Assembly (NCBI GenBank): GCA_022496185.1
Contig: WTXG01000467.1
Span: forward strand, 1 to 20,786
Direction of reading: 5' to 3'
DNA: 20,786 nucleotides
Source of the DNA: Multifurca ochricompacta
Taxonomy: Eukaryota > Basidiomycota > Agaricomycetes > Russulales > Russulaceae
Shown here: one piece after another, positions 8,177 through 18,080 of the stretch
Numbering within the stretch: position 1 is the first letter of the stretch
How the letters are laid out: every line of letters starts with the position of its first letter
Program-made: the position numbers and the translations under genes
Notes under the pieces: generated by a model
Databases searched by the model: none
Told to the model about the DNA's origin: nothing
The model's input: the letters and a program-made list of their open reading frames with translations, nothing else

Positions 8177-11100
8177 TTGGCTCAAACCCATCGGCCTGGG
8201 CACGAGCACTCCATGTAACCTCTGTGTATACTAGTCGCTTCAAATCTTTGAAAATACCAGTACACTTTGAAACCACACAGAGAACGGCCACCGTGACATC
8301 CTGATTGACTCAGGGGCCACAGATAACTTCATCAGTCCACGGATGGCAAGGACCATGGGACTGGGGATGCTGGCACTCCCCAGGAGAAGAACATCTGGAA
8401 TATTGACGGAACTGCTAACGAGCAGGAAAAATCACGCACTACACTGACCTCAATGTCCAAGTGGGGAAAGAACGAAGGTCATCCGCTTTCTAGTCACCAA
8501 TCTAGGCGAAGAAGATTTAGTTCTAGGATATCCCTGGCTCGCCGCATTGAACCAAGGATCAACTGGGGAGATGCAACCATGGACAAAGACTTTTACCCGT
8601 TCTCATCACGTCGATAGGGTACGATTATGCCATTCGACATCGGCGACTGCAGGGCAGACAAAGAGGAAGAAGATCCGGGTTACTGCTTCACTACCAAGGC
8701 ATCAGAACTTGCGCAGAAGGCAGTAGAGGGCATACAGAAAGGACTTTTGAGGAGGTCGTGCCAAAGGGTATCATCGACACTGGAAGGTATTCTCTGAGGA
8801 GAATCTCAACGTTTTCCACCTGCAGGCCCTGGGACCATGCCATTGACTTCACACCCAACACCCTGTCAGCAATTGACTGTAAAATCTACCCTTGTCACAA
8901 GTAGAACAAACTGCGCTCACGACATTCCTTGAGGAACATCTTGCAAAGGGTACATTGTCCATTGAAATCACCATACCATCGCCGTTCTTCTTCATCAAAA
9001 AGAAAGATGGCAAGCTTCGACCTGTTCAGGATTACCGACGAATAAATGCCCACACTGTAAAGAACGCCTACCCCTTGCTGCTCATTCGGAACTCATTGAT
9101 ACCATGCGGGATAATCCCTTTCTCTAAAATGGATGTCCGCTGGGGTTACAACAATTCCGGATCAAGGAAGGAGACCAATGCAAAGCAGCTTTTAAGACCA
9201 ATCAGGGGCTCTTTGAACCGAATGTCATGTTCTTTGGCCTTACCACTCACCCGCCACTTTCCAATCAATGATGAATCATATCTTCTGCGACCTTATCCTC
9301 ACGGGCGAAGTAGTGGTGTACATGGATGACATATTAGTGGCCACTACCAACGACCTAGCCCATCATCGAGAACGAGTACACCAGGTGCTAGACATCCTGC
9401 ACGAACACGATCTGTACCTCAAACCAGCCAAATGCTCATTTGAACAATCGAGTGTGGAATACCTAGGAGTTATCCTGGAAGGAGGGCATGTGCGGATGGA
9501 CCCAGTAAAAGTACAAGGAATCCGGGAGTGGCCCATACCCACGTGCATCAAGGATGTGCGGTCCTTCATTGGATTCTGCAACTTTTATCAGCGCTTTGTC
9601 CGTGGATTCTCAGGCATCGCCCAACCATTGAACGGATTATTAAAGAAGGACGTACCCTGGCATTGGGCAGATGAACAACAACAAGCCTTTGAGCAGATCC
9701 GAGACATTGGTCGTTCAGAACAGTCCTCTTACAGCCAGACCTAGAGAAACCCTTTGAGCTTGAGTGATGCTTCCCATTTCGCCAACGGTGCCGTACTCAA
9801 CCAGCGGGGATGCAACAGGACTACTTCACCCAGTTGCCTTCTACTCAGAAACATTCTCGCCAGCAGAACGAAATTACGATATTTGGGACAGAGAGCTACT
9901 AGCTATTGTAAAGGCACTACGACATTGGCGACCATACCTAGCGGGAACCCCCCCATAAAACCATCATCCATACTGATCACTCCAACCTGCCTACTGGAAA
10001 GAACCCATAAAATCAGCCGACGAGTCGCTCGCGAAGTTCTAGAGCTCGAAGAATATAACTTTGTGTTGAAACACATCGCGGGAAGTCGTAATGCACGAGC
10101 AGATGCCCTGTCTCGGCGACCAGATTTAAACCATGGGGGGGAGGACAACAATGATATCACAGTACTCCCTGAAGAAGTCTTCACAAGAGAGCCGTCGTCA
10201 GCCTCCACGACATGGACTTATGGGCCCAGGTGTCACAGAACATGAACCAGCAGTTATGCCAATCATGGGCAGAGGCGCATAATCTGAAGAAGATTGATGG
10301 CCTGTGGTGGAAGGACGGGGATCGACTCGTTGTCACCGGTGGCGACAACATTAAGAGGGGGTGATCCATTTTCACCATGACCTTCCCTCTGCAGGACATC
10401 CAGGCATTGCTAATACCTACGCACTTGCCAAACGAGACTACTGGTGGCCAAACATGAAAAAGGACGTGGAGGAATATGTAAGGGATGTGCAGATTGCCAA
10501 GCCAACAAAGTGAATACGCACCCACACCCACCAGCACTATTCCCCATTGCACCAACAGCGTCACAACCATTCCAGACCATCGCCATGGACTTTCATCGTC
10601 AAACTCCCCACTTCCAGAGGCTTCGACTCCATCTTGACCATCACTGATCACGACTGTTCGAAAGCGGCACTGTTCATACCATGCAATGAGTCCATCACAG
10701 CAGAAGGAGTAGCCAAACTCTACTGATCACGTCTACAGACATTATGGCCTCCCGGAAAAAATCATTTCAGACCGTGACCCACGCTTCACGTCCACATTTG
10801 CCAGGGCCCTCTGTAAAACGCTGAAATAACCCAAAACATCTCGACGGCCTATCATCCACAGACAGATGGACAATCAGAAAGGACAAACCAGTGGCTTGAA
10901 CAATATCTTCGGTTCTGGTGCAATGGACGACAGGACGACTGGGCTGACTGGCTAGCGACAGCAGAATTCGCACACAACTCTTGGCCCAATGGCACCACAA
11001 AAACTCTCCATTCTCACTTATCATGGGATGGACGCCTCGAGCCACGTGGACTGGAAAGCCAACGAACGTTCCCTCAGCCACACAGCGTATCAGCCAATGG

Positions 11101-11623
11101 GAAGAGATCAGGAAATCAGCCAATGAGAACCTGTTGAAGGCGCAAAAGAACCCTAGCGGAGAAGCCCTCGAAGTTCACACCTTATCAGACCAATGACTTG
11201 GTGTGGCTGGAAGGAAAGAACGTTCACACGTCACATCCGACAGCCAAGTTAGCGCCCCGACGTCACGGACCCTTCAAGATAACAAGGAAGCTGTCAGATG
11301 TGTCATATGAACTCGAACTTCCCCCACATGGCGAATCCACCCAGTCTTCCATGCCAGACTGTTGACACCGTACAAGGAGACATCCCTGCATGGGGAAAAC
11401 TTCCCTAGACCTCCCCCTGAATTAATCGATGGAGAAGCGGAATGGGAAGTGGAGGAATTCTAGACTCCTCACGTAAAGGCCGAGGGCGCAAGCTACATTA
11501 CCTCGTTAAGTGGAAAGGATTCCCAGACTCAGACAGCTCGTGGGAACCAGCCGGGGATATCTTTGCTCCGTCCTTATCTCAGAATTCCACGCCCGACACC
11601 CAGAAGCGCCCAAGAACAGTTAA
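8167..11623 (+). pseudogene. pol: pol of gypsy copy 2: protease, RT, RNase H, integrase, chromodomain (interrupted)
   Basis: The polyprotein copies element RNA to DNA and inserts it. Order: protease with DSGA at 8307-8318; RT from about 8890 with KKKDGKLRPVQDYRRIN and an intact YMDD at 9319-9330, then VEYLGVILEGG and FIGFCNFYQRFVRG; RNase H about 9754-10130 with [26 protein letters not shown] and IHTDHSNL; the integrase HHCC zinc region about 10360-10500 (GHPGIANTYALAKRDYWWP, CADC); the DDE core ([25 protein letters not shown]); and a chromodomain about 11440-11580 (LHYLVKWKGFPDSDSSWEPA). The usual gypsy C-terminus ISEFHARHPEAP leads to TAA 11621-11623. Frames change often, mostly by one missing base (for example three within 9085-9125). 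The chromodomain would direct integration to marked chromatin. Confidence 0.92.
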
Positions 11624-11658
11624 AAGGGCGACGACCTCCGAAGCAAATTCCCCAGTAC

Positions 11659-12880
11659 ATGCTCCCACAGCAACGTCCTACAACCATCGAATCTATTATG
11701 TCTTTCATCGCCGCCAACGCCGCCGTCGACGCATTCACGCCACACAGTAGTTGTGAGAATTTCCCCTCCGCTCACCCTTCCACACGCCCCTCCTCACCCA
11801 TCGACTACGAGGCTGCTGAGGCCCGAGTCAAGAACCAATCCCCCAACCCCAACGACGACTTTCGAACATTGTGAAGAGCCGCATCCAAATGACCTGATAG
11901 GCATGGAGTCGATGACGAAGTGCCGGAGTTCCCTTTTTCGCCAACAACCCGAACTCCTCCACGTACTACCCACTCGAGATCACTATGGGTGATGGAACCA
12001 CCGCTATCGCCAATACATTTCTACACCAATGGAGGGATGGACGTGGCTGGATGCATGAAAAAGGACGGTCCAGTTTATGGGCTCCAGTCTATCTGGAAGA
12101 AAGGTATACCGGTCGTTTGCATCACACCATGACCGACGAACAGCTGGGACATCTGGCGGCCGAAGATTCGCGAGCCTTCGCCATGACGAAGTACTGAGTG
12201 ACATGCGACTTCCGCGTCTCAAAGCCGAGGTGAGACTGCGGAAGAACCTGACCTTGCGCAACACACTCAACCGACAGTACAAAGAACATGCGAAGATGAT
12301 GGCCCGGCTGACGAACGGGATGTTCCAAATAGAGCAGGAGTTGGTGGAGATCCGGAAAAGTTGGAGAAAGGAGATGCCTACCAGACGATTGCCGAGAGGT
12401 ACGCTGATACATATGCCCGACCTTGCCTCCACGATCATTGGGGGCTGCTCCTGTGCTGCTGCCGAACCGGTTCGAGATGCCGCGACTGCATGAAACCCAC
12501 GTGGGGAGACGTGCTGGCGCTGTGACAGTAAGTACCACATCAGCTGGAACTGTCCTCTCAACCGCAAGTGGTGCCGGCATTGTCGAAGCAACCTGCACTG
12601 GAGTAGGTTTTGTATTTTCCGCCGCGTAGGAGTCGCTCCGACAATTGCCAATCCGTCTGGATGGTGCGGCAAATGCCTGCGTCACAACTCGGACATCGTG
12701 AACTGGATTGTCCGTTCATGATCTGTGTCGCTTGTGTGGCCAGCGCGGGCCCTACGGATTCTCCGCACTCACCAATGCCCCCAGGACTCGGATAAAGAGA
12801 ATTATACCATGGATGAGCGTAATGTAGCCGATGATTATTTGGAATTGGTGCAAGACGATGACGGTACGAGTCGTTTCTAG
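11659..12880 (+). pseudogene. extra ORF after pol: coiled coil plus CCHC zinc knuckles (interrupted)
   Basis: About 1.2 kb between the pol stop and the 3' LTR still shows coding signal, about 400 codons once frames are followed. It starts near 11659 or 11698 (MSFIAANAAVDAF). A Ser/Pro-rich part follows, then a block around 11985-12190 (FLHQWRDGRGWMHEKGRSS, MTDEQLGHLAAEDSRAFAM). A charged helix, likely coiled coil, spans about 12190-12380 (LRKNLTLRNTLNRQYKEHAK, QIEQELVEIRKSWRKE). Two exact CX2CX4HX4C knuckles lie at 12512-12553 (CWRCDSKYHISWNC) and 12572-12613 (CRHCRSNLHWSRFC). Degenerate CX2C pairs follow (CGKC at 12665; CRLC near 12727), then an acidic tail ending at TAG 12878-12880. Frames shift at about 11874, 12185, 12400-12490 and 12690. 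I do not recognise it as envelope. An RNA-binding accessory protein is the best guess. Confidence 0.6.
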
Positions 12881-12897
12881 CAGGGTCTGCTCGAACC

Positions 12898-12911
12898 AGA
12901 AGAGGGGGTGA
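12898..12911 (+). promoter_or_regulatory. polypurine tract
   Basis: AGAAGAGGGGGTGA directly before the first base of the 3' LTR. It would serve as the plus-strand primer left by RNase H. Confidence 0.8.
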
Positions 12912-13495
12912 TGTTACAATCCCTGCCGTCCGCCCCTGTTTTCTTCACTCTTCCCAATGATGACCCTTCTACCGCCTACCTTACACTTCCTGATCACGTC
13001 TCCATCCTGGGACCCGTCCCGTGCTCTTCTTCCGTCCCCGTGACCCTGATTGTACTTGTTGACTGTTGTTTGCCCATGTTTGACCTTATCTCTCTATCTC
13101 TTATCTCGTTATCATTACGACCGGACACTTACTTAATACCCTATCAGAAGCCAGGCTTTACGCCCTCCGCTTCCGTATATTCGGGCCCACTTGACTCCGA
13201 TATCTTATCTTATAGACGCCCACTGGATTACGTATATAAGTCCGCTGTAGCTACCTGTAGACCTCAGACTCGACTTATTGAATACATCGGTGCTTGTCTT
13301 CTGGACACTCCTTTGAAGGGCTCTACCTCGATCGTCTCAGTACTTCCGGTACTCTCCGCTCAACACTGTCTTAGAGTGCAGCCTCTTTGACGGTGACTCC
13401 TCCCACATAACTCCAAGGGGTCTTATTGATCCCTTATCTGATCCGAACGAACACTGTCACACAAGTGTGTGGAACGTCCCGCACCGGGCGTAACA
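12912..13495 (+). repeat. 3' LTR of gypsy copy 2
   Basis: 584 bp, TGTTAC...GTAACA, with TATATAAG at 13233-13240 and AGACTCGACTT at 13266-13276. Divergence from the 5' LTR is concentrated in the last third. Confidence 0.95.
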
Positions 13496-13722
13496 ACATA
13501 AACTGAAGTGAGTATTAGTTAGTTTATCTTATCTCTTATCTTTACCATATTTAGCTAACACTTATCTACTATCTAAATAGGTAAAGATACTATAGTGGGG
13601 GAGTTTTGGTGGCTTAATGACAAGATTAAAGCCCTGCCATCCATGCTGTCTAATGCCGTCTATGGCCGTTTTTTGACGGGTTCAGACGGTGTTTTCCGTA
13701 CCCGTAACCGTCTGTCTCGATG
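13496..13722 (+). other. possible split gene fragment after the LTR
   Basis: A good intron candidate lies at 13508-13580: GTGAGT, branch GCTAACAC, AATAG. It is followed by an open frame to TGA at about 13720, reading VGEFWWLNDKIKALPS. I recognise no family. The LTR end sits only 12 bases before the donor. Coding status is uncertain. Confidence 0.25.
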
Positions 13723-13806
13723 ATTGACTTGAGCTGGTACGGTATGGGTATGGCACCGTACTACAGCACCGTCATACTGTAAGCTACGGGTATGGTGCGC
13801 AGCCCT
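13630..13806 (+). mobile_element. possible hAT terminal fragment (ACGGT/ACCGT cluster)
   Basis: About ten copies of CCGT/ACGG words on both strands are packed into 170 bp and end at GTGCGCAGCCCTA. On the reverse strand this end reads TAGGGCTGCGCACCATACC, similar in style to Ac/hAT termini (CAGGGATG... followed by CCGTACCG-type subterminal repeats). The opposite terminus and the 8-bp duplication were not found. Confidence 0.33.
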
Positions 13807-14926
13807 ACTCCTCTCCTCTCCTCGGTACCTATCAAATCATATAAGTATTACCTTTTACATCATCAAGAACTTGCGATGGTCGATCTGATCCCCACGGTGA
13901 AGGATCACATCAGCGATAGCTCGGACGCTCAGCACAGCACCCGACCTCTTTGGCTCACAAGATATAGGCACTTTGGTGGATTCGGTGCGCGTTCCGGGCC
14001 GTATGCCCGTTCATTCCTTACAAGCAACTTTCTCAGGCAGCATTTGAGCACGCACGGCCTAAAATAAGCCAGCCATCTCAAAGTTACTCGGTCCCCATAG
14101 GATATATGAATTATCTCATCTCATCGCCTCCCCTCTCTTTCTCTCTTTCTCTCTCTCTAGTTCATCTCTTTTTAAGGAACACAAAAAACCCACGGATTGA
14201 ATGAACGTGCCGCCAGTTACTTAACTTCAGTGGGGGCTACTAAAATGATGCTTTCGGCCGATATTTAGATCTCCTCCGATCATGGATCATCAAGCTCCAA
14301 CGCGGCGCGGCTTTAATCGGCCAGCCGTAGTATGGTGGTGTGGCTTATGGCCGACCGACAACGGGTATAGGGCCTCATCGACACTCACAGGCACAGTCCC
14401 CCCCTTGAAATGCTCCCTCCAGCAACCCGGCTCCGCAGAACGAGCCTGGAGAGTGTACGTACGGATCCAATCTGCGGTGAGTGCGAGGCAAAGTGTGTTC
14501 CCTAAAGAGTAAGGTGAGCGGTGAGCAGAGAGGAGGAAAGCCGGAAGCCCGCGCGACGCAATGAAATCGGCGAGAGTAGGATTGTGCTGGATGTTACCGA
14601 TGACGGTGCGATTGACCTTGCGCCTTGTTTGATAACTGTTCCTTTGTACAACCTGAAGACGGTGGTGTGACGGTGGTGTGACGGTGAAGTGCAGGCAACA
14701 GTTAAGATATGAAATTGATTGTAAGGAGTGGACGGAGAGGTGAAGAAAATGAGATAGATAGATTAGAGAATGGACGGGAAGCCGGCCCGGAGCGCGATGT
14801 GATGAAACTTTCATGCATTAAACGCTTTGAAGTATATAGTAAAGAGTGTCTAAAACCGAGATCAAATAATCAGAAAAGTTCTAGTCCGGGGCTCTTGTGA
14901 AGAGTTAGCCTAGAGTGGAGGCGGCC
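13807..14926. other. region without a supported gene
   Basis: Open frames of 76-174 codons occur on both strands (for example 13792-14067 plus, 14290-14814 minus), but none shows a domain, an intron pattern or a biased composition I recognise. A CT-rich microsatellite tract lies at about 14117-14160. I found no tRNA or rRNA. Confidence 0.5.
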
Positions 14927-14946
14927 GAAGGTTTCATGCCCAACGC
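14927..14946 (+). repeat. short direct repeat, copy A
   Basis: The core AGGTTTCATGCCCAACGC (14929-14946) recurs with one mismatch 180 bp downstream, at 15109-15126. The meaning is unknown. The surrounding 14947-15304 shows no gene beyond the 3' flank of the P450. Confidence 0.6.
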
Positions 14947-15106
14947 TCACACCTTACAGAAGCCATCATGCCAAGGCTAGGCAATAAAGACAGGGGCAGT
15001 GAAGCTGGATTAAGCAATAGACAGGCAGAATGCAAATGTACCAATAAAATAAACTAGAACTAGATCATAAGTGATTTAATTCAGGTTTTGTAATGGAAGA
15101 GAGGAT

Positions 15107-15126
15107 GGAGGTTTCATGCTCAACGC
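15107..15126 (+). repeat. short direct repeat, copy B
   Basis: AGGTTTCATGCTCAACGC (15109-15126), partner of 14929-14946, followed by unrelated sequence. It lies downstream of the P450 stop codon. Confidence 0.6.
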
Positions 15127-15304
15127 CCGAGGCATCTTTACAAGAGTAAGTGAGTGTTTGAAGTTTCTTCTTCTCCACACACGTTGAGAAAGAGTTTCAC
15201 AGCTAGAAACGCTACTTTGGCATTTCATTTCATCTTTCCAACATCTACCAAACTAATTTCTACATTTACATACATCCTGCTTGCTTGCTTGAGAGCTCTA
15301 TCTC

Positions 15305-17531
15305 TTATCCATCAAGACCGATCAGTAGTTCTTCGGCCCCTTTATCCCTAGGTACAAAAGCGCATTGGAACGGATTCGGCCGACTAGATGGACAAGTCGA
15401 AATCAATTCCGTTCCTCCCTTCCGAAAGAAAGAAGTTTACCTTGTGAGGTCCCCAGTATACGTCTCCAAGTACTCAAAAGCACCGGAACCCTCACCTCCC
15501 CGTCCTCTCTTGATGTCAAAAACTGAGAGCAAGGAAGCGACGACAATGAACAATGTCGCATCGACAAAGTGTCTTCCAGGACAAATCCGTCTTCCATATC
15601 CGAACGCGGTTGTCAGAGCGGGATCCTCACGCACGCTCCCGTCCGGGTTAATGAAACGTTCAGGTTTGAAGACTTCAGGTTCCGGATATACATCTGGGTC
15701 ATGTAAAATTGCCCTGTGAGAAAATGTTGGTAAACCCATCTCAAAAAGCGTGTGCGAATTAGAAATTGACATACCAGGTATTTCCAATCACCACGGAGCC
15801 TGGTGGGATATACGCGGGAGCAAAACGTTATTCACAAATTATAACCCTGCAACAACAAAGAGAAAAAAGCACCTTTGGGTATGAAAAAACCTTCGTAGAC
15901 ATCACTCTTTGTGGTTGCATGAGGAATAGCTTCCCGGTCGCAAAAACATGTTCAGATTGATTATAATAAACAGCAGATAGAGTATAGATTAAACTCACCC
16001 AGAGGCGTGACGGGTCTCCACCTTAGAGTTTCCTTACACACTGCTTCAACAAAAGGCAACTTGGGACGATCCTCAAAAGTAGGGAGCCGTTCTCTCCCCG
16101 TAACGGCATCAAGTTCGTCCTGTACTCGCTTCTGTATGTCAGGACGGATCAAGATCGCTGTTAAAAAGGTCATGATGGCAGACACGGTCTAGGAAATGAG
16201 TGGTCGAGTCGGTAAATATGTCTGGAAATAAAAGTTTGCAGACATACAGTGTCCGCGCCGGCTGTGATCATGTCAATGTGGCGCCAGTCTTTATACTTTT
16301 GAACATTAATACAGACCTGTATATAAGGTTCCAATAGCATCAGCCATCACTTTCTCTCCCTCTTCACGCTCTTTGCCACTTGATTTTTCTAATTCTTGAA
16401 GCCGTTCCAGACTAAGCGAGGGTTGAGCTGTCCCATTGAGCTATTTACTCATCATGTGAAACTCTCCCATATCAGAAATATTGATATCTTACTTACCATA
16501 CTCGCTTTGACAAACGTGATCGGGTCATCTCTGACTTCTCTCCCCAAATCGTGGCCACGGCGGGCAAGAGGTTTGTAGCTGAACCATGGTAACCATTCAG
16601 GGATGTAACGCACTAAAAAGAAAAAAAAAAGGGGGGAAAGTAAAAAAAGGGTGATGGATGAGAGATAGGGCATTCATTACAAAATGAGATATCGTTGACC
16701 AGAAGAGCTCCTGGAAGTGTGTTCTCTGCAATAACTTTGACGAACAATTTAGTGACGCCGAGTTTCCTGTCTTCAGGTCCTTGGACGTCATAACCATACG
16801 CCAGGGCCAGTATCAAATCACCTTGAAGCCTATGTAACCGTCTTTTTTAAAAAAAAAACAAAACAAAAAAAGCCCCCAGCATCATTCTGATAACCTGTCA
16901 GACTAACAGTTCGATGTGTGCTTCCCATTCATCAGGCTTTGCCAACAGTCGGCCGAGAAGTGCGTGTGTCTTTGCCTGTTGCATGGGTCGATAAGTTGCT
17001 ATAGCTCCCGAACGAAGTCCACGATCGAGAATCTTTCGTCCTAGACGCCAAGGCTCAGAATATCTTGCGAGGCCTAACAACCACTCCCATCCAGCCCTAA
17101 GCCATATCGGTCAAGAAAAGAAAAAAAAAAGGGAACACCGCCACTCTGGCAAACATACATTTCGAAGAATGGGATTACAGGACGATCAGAATAAATATCT
17201 GCTCGTTTCTCAAGCAAATCTTTCGCCGACTTGAGATTGTTTAAGACAACGATGACTTGACCAAAAACCTGAAAGGATAATATAGGGCCTGTTCGTTCTA
17301 GTTGTGAGTGGGGGGTATGAAAAGAAAAAGGATGATTGATACCATGTTCCTTGGAATACTTGGTATACTTGAGCCAAGAATAATTGCGTGGGATATCAAA
17401 GACATTGCCAATGAGGGGTAAAGGTCGAGGACCTGGGGTAACGGTAGACCGGCTGCTCTTTTACGGTTACGGATGGTTTGGAGAACGACAAGGAAAGAGA
17501 GGGCAAGGAAGAGTTCTACGAAGATAGCCAT
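15305..17531 (-). CDS. cytochrome P450 monooxygenase, 12 exons, one frame break in exon 1
   Basis: An ER-anchored haem enzyme that oxidises small hydrophobic substrates. It resembles the fungal O-methylsterigmatocystin-oxidoreductase-like (CYP64-like) group; the substrate is unknown. Exons: 17531-17343, 17288-17159, 17096-16908, 16829-16681, 16612-16497, 16440-16317, 16261-16248, 16188-15999, 15929-15873, 15799-15775, 15713-15441, 15383-15305; all introns are GT-AG, 54-78 nt. Start MAIFVELFLALSFLVVLQ is the membrane anchor. Later come the I-helix AGADTT, KETLRW (ExxR), FKPERF, and the haem loop FGYGRRICPG. The exon sum is 1535 nt, one short of 512 codons. A C run of four at 17435-17438 (minus) breaks the proline-rich hinge, and one more base would give PGPRPLPLIGN and about 511 residues. 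It may be a sequence error or a recent null allele. Confidence 0.9.
15775..15799 (-). other. 25-nt micro-exon in the P450
   Basis: Encodes most of KGSVVIGNTW between introns 15800-15872 and 15714-15774. Phase is kept on both sides, and the next exon continues AILHDPDVYPEP as expected for P450s. Confidence 0.8.
16248..16261 (-). other. 14-nt micro-exon in the P450 I-helix
   Basis: The exon supplies CC GGC GCG GAC ACT between introns 16262-16316 (ending ATCACAG) and 16189-16247 (starting GTATGT). With the flanking exons it completes LYTAGADTTVSAI, so both borders are fixed by the conserved oxygen-binding motif. Confidence 0.8.
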
Positions 17532-18080
17532 TATCGTGAGTGATGAGAGGATTCCAAATAATTCGAAGCTTTTTATATCGACGACTGACCCCTGTGTCTT
17601 TGCTGCTAAAGGGGGATGTCGAGTTGAACTGCAGAATATCCAATTACGAGGATCCGAACAACCTTCGAGTTTTGGAGACTTAGGGTTGAGGTTAATTGAC
17701 CTACCCTTTTCCCTTTCTCCTTTAGAGCCTGCAGCGCGGCGTTAACATGTCGGGGGCGGGGTTAAGGTGCACGCACGACGTATAACAACGACGACTGAAG
17801 ATAAGCATGTACACGAACGAGTATACCGAACCAATGAGCTTCATTTTTATCCATTCAAAACGTCCCACCACGGGGCTTGTTTATGTTATGGTTATGTTAA
17901 ATTGAGAGAGTTCACAAGGTAAAGAAAAGGAGCATAAATAAATACTAACAACTATCACTTCCCCTACCCCCACTAGTACTCTTCCTCCCACCTCATTCCA
18001 CCGAGTCCAACTTATACATCCACCCACTAAGAAACACAATAAAATAAAAAAAGAAAGAGTGCGGAGAGCCCGCCCTTTCT
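17532..18080. other. intergenic: P450 promoter and 3' flank of the F-BAR gene
   Basis: 549 bp between two genes on the same strand. Apart from the TATA-like box at 17571-17577 I see no ORF with support, RNA gene or repeat. It must hold the 3' UTR and polyadenylation signals of the upstream gene and the promoter of the P450. Confidence 0.6.
17571..17577 (-). promoter_or_regulatory. TATA-like box before the P450
   Basis: TATAAAA on the minus strand, about 40 bases upstream of the ATG (17531). It is the only TATA-like element close to this start. A core promoter role is inferred from position alone. Confidence 0.4.

Larger units (their letters stand above)
6065..13495 (+). mobile_element. Ty3/gypsy chromovirus (Tf1/sushi type), copy 2, end to end
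   Basis: A 7.4-kb element with LTRs TGTTAC...GTAACA at 6065-6657 and 12912-13495. The order is gag, protease, RT, RNase H, integrase, chromodomain, an extra zinc-knuckle ORF, polypurine tract, LTR. Protease before RT before integrase places it in Ty3/gypsy. The C-terminal chromodomain plus a self-complementary primer site places it near Tf1/sushi. The five bases on each side (ATCCT and ACATA) do not match, so there is no target-site duplication. The coding part is interrupted many times; nearly all interruptions I checked against copy 1 are losses of one base. Confidence 0.95.

Noticed and set aside
12004..12685. Minus-strand frames of 187-222 codons opposite the extra ORF
   Set aside because: The plus strand carries zinc knuckles and a coiled coil here. 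The minus frames contain no motif and are shadows.
13792..14067. 91-codon frame on the plus strand
   Set aside because: It starts inside the ACGGT cluster and shows no family features, so it is probably chance.
14290..14814. 174-codon frame on the minus strand
   Set aside because: No recognisable domain and ordinary composition; another frame overlaps it on the other strand. Without a homologue or transcript I would not call it.
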